A stretch of DNA of 64,000 bases from Gracilaria domingensis (taxonomy: Eukaryota > Rhodophyta > Florideophyceae > Gracilariales > Gracilariaceae): assembly GCA_022539475.1 (NCBI GenBank), contig VCMS01000008.1, positions 1 through 64,000 of the forward strand, written 5' to 3'. The position numbers and the translations under genes were made by a program. Under the pieces are notes generated by a model that had not been told where the DNA came from, searched no databases, and saw only the letters and a list, made by a program, of their open reading frames with translations. Every line of letters starts with the position of its first letter. Position 1 is the stretch's first letter. Positions 1-9,500 of the stretch are shown piece by piece.

Positions 1-97
1 GAGTAATTCTTGCTTTGAGCCACATTCTCCGTTCTTCAACAATCTTTCGAACTGTCTCTTACGCGCATAGTTTCTCAAATCTTGGTCTCCAAGCTGA

Positions 98-2121
98 TTC
101 CATTCGAACAGGGCCAGAAAGTATATCAAAACTTCAAGAAGCATTCCGCAAAGCTTCATTCACCCCTTCCTTTACTTCTGCTCTATCGCATTGCTCGCCA
201 TCACCTTCCTTGTCGATATTGAGACGTACCGTGAATTTTCAGTCGCTCATGATGCTATCGTTAAAGGAATACGGGCCATCGTTGCGCAGTGGCCCAATAA
301 CAAGAGGCTTCGCCAATTGCTTTCCGTGCATCCCAGAATTGAACGAGTTCTTCTCAAAGCCCCGCACAACTACATCATGGGAACTGTCCGGCCTGATGTG
401 CTTTTTGCAGAAGATGGCAGCTTCAAGGTTTGTGAGATCAACTCTCGCTTCTCACTGAATGGGTATCTGGTGGCTGCAGTTAGCAATACTGTCATGCATA
501 ATCTTTCCATGCAACCGTCGTCGTTATTGGCACAGCACGGGCTTTCAGCGATCAGCTCGCTCCTATCTTTCATGCCGGATTTGAAGAAGAGACTTACTGC
601 CGACTGCGTCGACACGGTCTGGATCCTGAATGGAAGGGAGCCCGAACATGATATTGCTGCCATCAGTACTACTCTGGATGTTAACGTTCGCCATTGCAAA
701 CCGGAGCAGCTGACGTGTGGGGATAACTGTATGGGCAAGATATATTGTAGAGAGACGAATGGATGTATCACGGAAATTCGTTCTTGTGTAATTGAGCTTC
801 ACCAAGACGAGTTCCTTTCTTTGGAAGATGATGTTTTAGAAGCACTTGCTTCTCTATCATATCGTGGTCATGCGCTCAACGACTTCCGCACTATTTTCTT
901 GGCCCATGACAAACGTTTGCTCGCCTTACTCCTTTCCGACTACTATGAAATCGACTCATACACCCGTGGACTGTTGCAAAATTATCTTGTCCCACGACGT
1001 TCATCGAGAATTCGGATCTTTGTCTTGAGTTTCTGGAAGGGAAGTCACTCGTCTTGAAACCATGCATGTACGGCAAAGGTGCAGGCATTTTGATGCAGAA
1101 GAACATGACCGATCAAGACTTTCTCGACAATAGCAGGTTAAACAAACAGAAAGTCCCTCATGTTTTCCAAGAATACATCAAACAACGCCAGATGGAACAT
1201 CTTCATCCTGACGGGCAAATTTCCAAATTTAAAACGGTGGGAATCATATCTTCTATGGACGGAAAGTTTTATGGCCCAGGAATGTTCCGTAGTAATGGTG
1301 GTGATACAGTATCAATCCATGGCGGGGGCCTTGGTTCGTTTCCAGTCTTGGAAATACATGGAATTCCATCGCATACACGCTCAATGTGCTCCGAGCTCCG
1401 ATTCGCCGATTCTTCCGCAATTCTCAAATCGCTTGCCAGAGATGGAGTTGCTCTTATTGGTGTTCAGAAACGTCTCGGTGACAAGGAAGAATTCGCGAAA
1501 TTCTTGAGGGAGAAGCTCGGTGCAAAATGCCGAACCCACAGCGATCTGGACGGCGAAGTTTGGGACATAAAGCCGGTGGAGAAGTGGACTGCTCAAAATG
1601 CACGATCACACACCACCCGTCCATTTGAAATCCATACGGATGCATCATTTGAGAAGGAACCGCCCCGGTTCGTAGCAATGTCTGTAATCCATGCCGATAG
1701 GCGTGGAGGCGGCTTGTTCTCAGTTTCGCGTATATCAGATGCTGTATCTGAATTGGAAAAAGAAGATGTCAAGAATCTGATGACCATAAAGGCCAGGTGG
1801 ATCGTCCCGAATGAGTTCCGTAAGACTGGAGAAAGAGATACTTTCGCCCCGGTTTTGATGTCCCATGATAAGGCTCGCTTTCGTCAGGACAAGGTTGTTA
1901 CGGACCACTTACCCCTAGAGGAGGCGGAGAGGTTCAGGAAGTCATTCAAAGCATTTTGTGGAGCAGTTACGAAGGGGATCAGCGATGAGTACTTAGTTCC
2001 CCAGCAAACTGTGATTATCCTTGATAATCAGAAATACGCACATTGCCGAACTGAAGTGATGGACTTTGATCGCCATCTACAACGAGTACGATTCGATCTA
2101 GCAAACTGTCTCGAAATTTGA
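98..2121 (+). CDS. ATP-grasp-like / TauD-type dioxygenase fusion, one frameshift
   Basis: Two overlapping frames make one protein. The first (open from about 98, stop at 1057) carries an ATP-grasp-like N-terminal part with GTVRPDVLF and KVCEINSRF motifs. The second (to 2121) continues with LKPCMYGKGAGI, typical of the ATP-grasp nucleotide-binding lobe, and then a TauD/TfdA-type Fe(II)/2-oxoglutarate dioxygenase. That domain shows the HTD iron-binding pair (EIHTDASF, about 1630-1650) and a C-terminal histidine/arginine block (HCRTEVMDF...RVRF). Reading switches frame near 990-1000, where one missing base in the gtccc run would explain it, so this is either a decaying gene or a sequence error. 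There is no convincing ATG in the upstream part, and another frame is open from 15 to 458, so the 5' end is unresolved. Fusion of an amide-forming ATP-grasp with a hydroxylase suggests natural-product or amino-acid-derivative chemistry (inference). Confidence 0.7.
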
Positions 2122-2809
2122 GAACAAAACGATCAATAGCCTTATGACATCGAGAACTGAGTAGAAATATTGCGTACAACTCTTTTCTTCACTAAATATA
2201 TACGGAGATGAAGAGATTTCTTTTAGATCTTCTCGTACGATACATTCTTCGTCACGATTCAGTTCAGAAAACTCTGTTGTTTAAAACAGAGGTGCAATAT
2301 CCAATGAAAGGGTAGCTATTATTCGCACTTTCATCAAAATTTTGGCATGCTTCGATGAAAAAGAAGCAAATTACCGGGCACTTCAGAAGCTGGGTTTACT
2401 AAACCCCCAGACCCCAAGCGGAAGCGCTGCCATAGTTTGTTCCATTAACCCTTTTGCTACGAAGCGTTCAAGCCTATGGAATAGATATAAGCTGTGAACC
2501 TGATTGGAAAATAGAAAAATGGTTCGTTCTCAGATTGCCACTTGCCTTTTTCACTTATGTCTATCTCAATAGACATAAAAGCAAACGTACACCGATGGTT
2601 TCTACTACAATCATTACGTATCATGACCAATTACTGCGGATGTTACTGAACAGGCGTTCGCCAATAGAAATTGCTGATTCAAAGACCATGTTTGGTATGC
2701 ATACCACATTTTGTACTACTAGGCATACAACGAAAATAAGTAATTGTTCCGTAGTAGGTGTATCTTTTAATTTTTTACCTTTTCTTTCTAGAAATAAGGT
2801 GGTATACGA
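2122..2809. other. Intergenic, AT-rich, no supported gene
   Basis: An open frame at 2454-2822 has no recognisable domain and runs into the end of the hAT element. I do not support it as a gene. Confidence 0.5.
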
Positions 2810-2817
2810 GAATATAC
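2810..2817. repeat. Left 8-bp target-site duplication of hAT
   Basis: GAATATAC directly abuts the left terminal inverted repeat and is identical to 17865-17872 at the right end. Confidence 0.9.
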
Positions 2818-3155
2818 TATAGAATGGTTACTTACTTCAAGACCAAATAAAAAATGTTACTTACGTTCTTTATCTTCGTTACATATTTTATCACGTTACT
2901 TTCACGTTACTTACGAGGGCGCCAGCAATGCTCGAGATCCCGATCTGCTCATGCCTTACGAATCATCTTTTCTAGTGGCAACACTTGGCCATCACTGCCT
3001 TCATATCAAGTGTCTATGCTGATTATGAAATCTTGAAGATGGATACCAGAAAGTGACAGTCGTCGCCTTGCTACGCAAAACTCCATATTCCTCACATGCA
3101 GATAAACATCACTATTGCTTAGCAGCCATCGTTATCGACGATTCCAAAGTCTCAG

Positions 3156-3971
3156 TGTAGTGCAACGCAATTGCGGGACTCCTTCGCTGATGCGATTCAT
3201 AACATGCACGGCGATGCCGGGAGGTGGTGGCACACAGTATGAGTAACTGGTGAGATCAGCCCATTCTTGGGTATACTTAATATTAGAATTAGTGTTATGA
3301 GGCGCACGGCTTAGCCGGTGGGTCACACACGTGTGGGAAGTTTGCACCCATTAGTTGGGGTATTTTAGATGTTTATTCTAGATATTTTCGCTACACCGCT
3401 TGACAGTGGGTTGGCACTCTACACTACTTAGTAGGTTGAGCTGCACCCATTGTCGGGGAAGTAAACGGACTAACCGAGTGTTCGGCTCTGATGTTTCACC
3501 CTTGGTGACCGATATCCTCCTCCCGGAGAGTCGACACCTTGTGCAGGGTTCATCATCCGCCTCGCGGCATCATTAACACCACTACCGCTTTCGCGTGTTT
3601 ACTTTGTGTGTGTTTTCTTTATTTCTGTCCCTGTTATACAGGTAGCACTACTTGGTGTACCGGTGCATACCGTTCGTGGCTCGACACACTCGCGTGGGCT
3701 ATTACCGCTCTCGCGTGTCATCGCCACACTCGTGGGTACCGCGTGCTACGCACGTGACGCTACTGCCGACTTGTGTCGTGTGTTCTCTACCGCTGGACGC
3801 TTCTTCTTCGCCGCTTCGCTCCCTCCATTACTTGGGAAGGGTCGACCCCGGTCTTACACCCGGCATTGCCGTGTCGTACCTGTGGGAGCGCTCTACTGCT
3901 GTGCTCGCCTCTTGAGAGAGGGTCTGAACCGCCTTTGCGTGTCTTTCCCCATCGCTGGGTTTTGCACAACA
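3156..3971 (+). repeat. 5' LTR of chromovirus
   Basis: 816 bp, TGT...ACA termini, matching 14601-15416 except at two sites near the start. Short open frames inside it are repeated identically in the other LTR and are not genes. Confidence 0.95.
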
Positions 3972-3972
3972 A

Positions 3973-3988
3973 TTGGTCTCCCGACTTA
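3973..3988 (+). other. Primer-binding-site candidate and leader
   Basis: TGGTCTCCCGACTTAG begins two bases after the 5' LTR, the expected place for tRNA priming; the TGG start matches a tRNA CCA end. I could not assign the tRNA. The leader from here to the gag start at 4412 holds no other feature I recognise. Confidence 0.55.
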
Positions 3989-4411
3989 GAAGTCGCGTTG
4001 ATCCAGCAAGTTGGCTTTCTGATCAATTTCCGGTTTGCCGGTTCGTATCTGGTCGTGGAAATACACTACACAGTTTCTACTGGAAGGCTCTGCCGACAGA
4101 CGTCGTGTTGGTACTGCTTTCTTCATTTTGGGTTGTTGTTTGGACACGGTTTACTACCGGTGGCACTACCTATTTCCGTAGTGTGTGATTCCCGTCGGTA
4201 CGGTTGTTGTCACCCCGTTTGGGTTGTCTACCGTTCCCAGCAATCTGGTCGAATCAGCCCTAATTCCGTATACGGCTGTTCCCGTTGGTACGGTCGGTTC
4301 GTCCGATTTGTCGGTTATCGTCACTCGCGTGAGGACGCTACACTCATTCGAGGTTAATTTGTTGTTTTGCTTTCCTGGTCCCAGTTTTCTGGTTGTATCT
4401 CGTCGTGGACG

Positions 4412-6496
4412 ATGGTGTCGGGCAAGCGCTCGAGCCCTACGAAGTCTCGCTCCGTTGGCTCTGGCTTGCCCCCACGTCTGCGGTCTGTTCCTGAACCCCT
4501 ACAGGGTGATGGAAAGAAACCCGGAAACCGGAAACAGCCTGACAAGTCGTCTGACGCCCCAGTGGCTGGGCCCTCATCTGCTCCTTTGGAGGGTCTTATA
4601 CCCGCTGTCGCGGCGAAGGATGCGCTCGTAAACGAGTTGGAGACTCAAGTTCGTGTGCTTGAGGCTCAGACTGCTGTCATGAAGAGTTCTCATGAAGCAC
4701 TCGTTTCCGAGGTCGACACACTTCGTTTGAAGGTTGACGCAGCCCTCAACGGAGGTGTATCAGATGATCTACGTATTTTACGGAAGGATGTTAATGCCCT
4801 CTTGGAGGTTCTTCAAGGATATCCCAGTTTCACCGAGGAGGTTAACACGAAGTTCATTCGGATCCTTGGCCGTCTTGAGACGTTAGAGGCCACCATCCGT
4901 GAGGATGACGGCCCTGCTGCCGCCTCTGCGGGAGTGTCTCGTGGTACACGTGACCGGAAGTCCGGGAAGAGTCGCTCTAAGAAGAGGAATGTCGACGAGT
5001 ATGACTCGGATTCGTCACAGTCTTCTGGTATTTCAAACCGCTCGGCGGGTTCCTTGTCATCGAGCTCGTCAAGTGACGGTGAACGTCGCGCTCGTTCTAC
5101 GCGTTCGCGGAGTTCTACGTCCACCTATGGTGTTGTTGGTACCCGGAAACGGGGGCGAAAGCACTCAGGTTTGAGGGAACTGGAGCCGACGAATCCCTTG
5201 TTCAAAAGGTTGTTATCTTACCGGTATTACCGTTTAGAAGATTCAAGTCTGAACCGAACGCCCCGTGGCACGGGTAAGGTGAAGGACTGCATCAAACGCA
5301 TGTCCTTAACCTTTCGCAACCAGTTGTTCACTGGGGAGGATCCCATTCTGGTGCTTGACTTTCTTTCACGCTTTGTAGCGGAAGCTGACATCCTCGGCAT
5401 GAGTGAGGGGCAAGCTTATGTTGCCTTACCGTATTTTCTACGGGGACTCGCTGAAGATCAGTATAACTCTGTAAGAGGTTCATCTCGCGCCTCTGAAGGA
5501 GGGGTCACCTGCTGGCCCGAAGCAGTGCAGTATTTGTTGCGCTCGTATGCGACAAATACCTCTATCGAGGAAGCAATCACCGCGTTGCGGGAGACGAAAC
5601 AACGCCCGAAGGAGTCGGAAACCGAGTACTCGGTACGCCTGAATAAGGCATTCCTCCGTTGTGGCAATGTTTACTCCTCAAACGAGCGCTGTACGCTGTT
5701 TATCAACGGATTGAATCCGGCTATTCGCACTCTGGTTGCCCAGCGACGGGAAGACCGGAAGAAGACTACCTATCTGGAGTTAGTGCAGTACGCGAAGGCG
5801 GAGGGAGACGCCTTGCGCGCACGCACCGGATACCGGGTTTCAACCAAAGCGTTGCACCTCGAAGAAGGGTCGTCATCGGCTTCACTGCTACCGCAGGACT
5901 TTTCTGGCCACGATGTGGATAACTTACATCTCGCACAGGTGGACCTGGATTCTATTCCGACTACGGAGTTGCCTTCTACTTCAGAAGCCTCGTCGAAGAC
6001 GGAAGATGCGCTGCTTTACGCAAACCGTCCACGCGTTCGCGGTCCTCAAGTACCCTATTCAGGGAGTCGTTACCAGCGACCGGGTTGGGTAGACCCGCGA
6101 ACGGTGAAGTTCCAAGACCCACGGAGTTCCGGAAGACCACCCCTGATCTGTTTCACGTGTTACAACCACGGTCATGCAGCTCCGAACTGCAACCTCTCGA
6201 TGAGGGAAATGCCCACGGTTGTGGCGAATTTTGAAGCGCTGACCCCCGCCGAACAGGCGTCAGTGCCGGTAACCGCATATCTGCGTGCGAAGGCTGAGTA
6301 CCCCCGTAGGGTGTCTGCTGCAGAATTGGCTGCGTTACTGCACTCTGGTTCGACCCAGGTCAATGTTTCACCGGCTCAAGCCGTGGCGGCAACCGCTGTT
6401 GCGGGTAGTTCTGTCGCTGTTCCACAGGAATCTGTGAAGATGCCTGCTGCACAGGACGCCGTTCCCGTTAGAACGGATGGAACTCAGTTAAACTGA
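4412..6496 (+). CDS. gag: Gag polyprotein
   Basis: 694 residues from ATG 4412; the frame is open further upstream but without an ATG. The N-terminal quarter is basic and serine-rich, with a predicted coiled-coil-like stretch at about 4620-4900 and an RS/SSS-rich segment at about 4960-5160. A capsid-like region follows (about 5170-5830). A CCHC zinc knuckle, C-X2-C-X4-H-X4-C (CFTCYNHGHAAPNC, about 6148-6190), marks the nucleocapsid. The frame ends in TTA AAC TGA, which forms the proposed frameshift site leading into pol. No internal stops are seen, consistent with a recently active element. Confidence 0.92.
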   Translation: MVSGKRSSPTKSRSVGSGLPPRLRSVPEPLQGDGKKPGNRKQPDKSSDAPVAGPSSAPLEGLIPAVAAKDALVNELETQVRVLEAQTAVMKSSHEALVSEVDTLRLKVDAALNGGVSDDLRILRKDVNALLEVLQGYPSFTEEVNTKFIRILGRLETLEATIREDDGPAAASAGVSRGTRDRKSGKSRSKKRNVDEYDSDSSQSSGISNRSAGSLSSSSSSDGERRARSTRSRSSTSTYGVVGTRKRGRKHSGLRELEPTNPLFKRLLSYRYYRLEDSSLNRTPRGTGKVKDCIKRMSLTFRNQLFTGEDPILVLDFLSRFVAEADILGMSEGQAYVALPYFLRGLAEDQYNSVRGSSRASEGGVTCWPEAVQYLLRSYATNTSIEEAITALRETKQRPKESETEYSVRLNKAFLRCGNVYSSNERCTLFINGLNPAIRTLVAQRREDRKKTTYLELVQYAKAEGDALRARTGYRVSTKALHLEEGSSSASLLPQDFSGHDVDNLHLAQVDLDSIPTTELPSTSEASSKTEDALLYANRPRVRGPQVPYSGSRYQRPGWVDPRTVKFQDPRSSGRPPLICFTCYNHGHAAPNCNLSMREMPTVVANFEALTPAEQASVPVTAYLRAKAEYPRRVSAAELAALLHSGSTQVNVSPAQAVAATAVAGSSVAVPQESVKMPAAQDAVPVRTDGTQLN

Positions 6497-6518
6497 GTAC
6501 GGGAGTCTCCAATGGAGA
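6487..6518 (+). promoter_or_regulatory. Putative -1 ribosomal frameshift site, gag to pol
   Basis: GTTAAAC (6487-6493) is read G-TTA-AAC in the gag frame and is immediately followed by the gag stop TGA. A -1 slip there enters the pol frame, which is open from this point to 12027. A small hairpin TCTCC-AAT-GGAGA (6506-6518) begins 12 bases downstream, and a second, GAGGCG-TCAC-CGCCTC, lies at about 6549-6564. The heptamer fits the X-XXY-YYZ pattern in its relaxed GTTAAAC form. Confidence 0.7.
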
Positions 6519-9500
6519 GGCGCCCGAGTCGAGGTCTACGGCGCCCGAGGCGTCACCGCCTCGCTCCCAGGTCAAAATCCTTTCGAGGAAACAGACCGTC
6601 TTAGACGTGGACTCTACCACCATCGGTGTGTTACGTCGCCCGTGGATACGGTTCAGGAACAACCGGATCCCGGATCGAGTCATGGTGCTGGCCAAGCGAA
6701 ACTACAAGATATTTGCTGACCTTGGCCTATCCACCCAGTATATGGTGCGTCATCTCTCTGTCTTGGATACAGGTGCTGGCCCCAACTTCATCGTTGAGTC
6801 GTTACTACCGCCGGAAGTCCGTTGTCGAATCCGCTCTGGACCCGTCATGGACGTAACAGATGCTAACAATAACCCGTTACAAACGGCTGGAATGGTTTCA
6901 CTGATTGTCAGGATTGGTAACTGCATCGAGCAGGTAGAATTCATCGTCTGCAAGACGCTCGCTGCCCCTGTCATTCTAGGGTGTGACTTCTGCGACAGAT
7001 ATGTCGAAGCCATACGACCGCGTGCGCGTGAAGTGGAAATGGAAGATGGTTCGGTTGTACCGATTGTTCGTCGCTCATTACGCCGAGCGTCAGCTAAGCT
7101 GGTACCACTACCCGCTCCTCTACAGGATTCCTCACCTCCGAAGGAGTCGCCGAAGCTCCGCGTAGCGCGTGCAATTTCTATTCCGCCAGAATCCCAGGTT
7201 TGGGTTGATGTTACTGCCGCACCGCGTGGTTTGCGGGTTGTTCAACCATTGAACTCGTTATACGAGAAGTATCAGGTCGCGTTGGCGAACGGAGTTGTTC
7301 AAATCAACAGCGAACACCCCTTTCGGGTTATGTTGGCCAACTTTGGCAAGAAGCCCCAGTATCTGGTGAAGAACCAAGTAATTGGTACTGTCTTACCGCA
7401 CCCTACGGCGCTTATCCCTACAAAGGTGACTGCCGCCGAGATGCTCGGGCTTGCTGAAGAACGCACTGGTTTGCTTCACCCTAAGGAGGGGGAGGGAGAA
7501 TCGTCGCGCTCGTCTGCGTCGGACCCGTCCCAGACGGTTGAACACACGAATGACTCGGAAGCTAGGACCGTTCCTACGAGTTATGACAAGATTGACCCTA
7601 TCAAGGAGTTAGAAGAATTGAATCTCGGTCATGTACCGGTTTCACACCGTGAGAAGTTGCGCAGCATGTTGCGAGAGTTTACACCAATGTGGGATGGTTC
7701 CCTCGGAGAGGTTTCAACTACGGAACACCGGATTGACCTCCTGCCGGAGACCAAGCCGATTGCTCAGCACCCTTACAGGGCAGGCCCGAAAGCACGGGAA
7801 GAGGAAGAGTTTCAGATCAACAAAATGCTCCGCGCTGGCGTGATAGAACCGGCTCAGTCGCCGTGGGCATCTCCAGTTGTACTGGCTCCGAAACCCGATG
7901 GGTCCTGGCGCTTTTGTATCGACTATCGTCGCTTGAACGATGTCACCGTCAAAGACGTGTACCCCATACCTCGTATGGACGAGTATATCGACTCGCTTGG
8001 CGATGCTACTGTTTTCTCCACTTTGGATGCAAACTGGGGTTACTGGCAAGTACCAGTTAGACCGGAAGACCGTGACAAGACCGCGTTTACCTGTCATTCA
8101 GGACTATACCGCTTTAAGCGTATGCCGTTCGGGTTAACGAACGCCCCCGCTACGTTTCAGCGTGCTCTGGACATTTTGTTAGCTCGCTTCAAATGGCGGA
8201 GTTGCTTGGTATACCTCGATGACATCATCGTGTTTTCCAACAGTTTGGACGATCACCTCGAACATGTTCGGGAGATAATGACCGCTTTGCGGGATGCTGG
8301 AATTACTCTCAAATTGAGGAAGTGTGAGTTTTTCACTGACTCAGTGAAGTATCTGGGCCATGTCATACGTCCAGGACGGTTACTGATCGAGGAAGCTCGC
8401 GTGAAGTCCCTCAAAGAGGCGAAGCACCCCACTACACAGACAGAGCTACGCTCCTTTCTGGGGCTATGCAACGTTTATAGACGGTTCATTTCTCGCTTCG
8501 CGAAGATCGCGGGACCGCTCAACGAACTCCTGAAGAAGGGACAACCGCCCAAATTGGGACCACTTACCCCCACGCAAGTGGAGGCCTTCAACTCTCTTAA
8601 AGAGGCTGTTACCACGGCACCCGTGTTAGCGTTACCCAAGAACGGGTTGCCGTACACCGTGGATACGGATTCGAGCGATTACCAAATTGGCTGCGCTCTC
8701 TTTCAGACTACACCCGAAGGGGAACGCAAACCAATTGGCTATTGGTCTCGTACACTCAACGTGCACGAGCGCAATTACTCGGTATCCGAGAAGGAGTGTC
8801 TCGCCATGGTATGGGCTTTGCAGACTCTACGACCATATCTTATGGGTGTGCACTTTACCGTCAATACGGATCATTCCGCCTTGCGTTGGTTAATGTCAGT
8901 CACGGAGCCTTCCGGACGCTTAATGCGTTGGCGTCTTCGGCTTGCCGAGTTTGACTACGAGGTCACCTATAAGAAGGGTTGTTTAAACGCGCAAGCGGAT
9001 GCTCTTTCACGCCTAGGAACTGAAGGTGAAGCTTTACCCGTCGATGACGAGGATGAAGATATCCCCTGTTTCCTCATGGAGGAGGGTGATGAAGACTACG
9101 ACATCGTGTCGGACGACATCTGTGATGATTTGCTCGTCGCAGACGGTGAAGACCCGGAATCCGGTACATTCGTCCCCATTACTCCAGAAGAGCTGGTGCG
9201 GGAACAGCAATCTGACCCGTTCTGTACGAGGATACGCTCCCAAATTAATGGTGGTGCTAACATCCCGTTCGGGGTCAACACACAAGGTTACCTCGTCAGA
9301 GTGGTTCGTTCTACCCCACAGATTGTGGTTCCTCACTCCTTACAAACAAGGGTATTGCATCTCTCGCATCACTCGCGGATGGCTTCCCATCCGGATGCTA
9401 AGCGGTTATACACGACACTGCGTCGGGATTTCTACTGGCCCGCGTTAGCGTTGGACTGCTACACCACCGTGAAGGCGTGTACACATTGTGCTCGCGAGCG

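Noticed and set aside
3539-4357. Several overlapping open frames in the LTR and leader
   Set aside because: They recur identically in both LTRs and have the composition of LTR DNA; shadows rather than genes.
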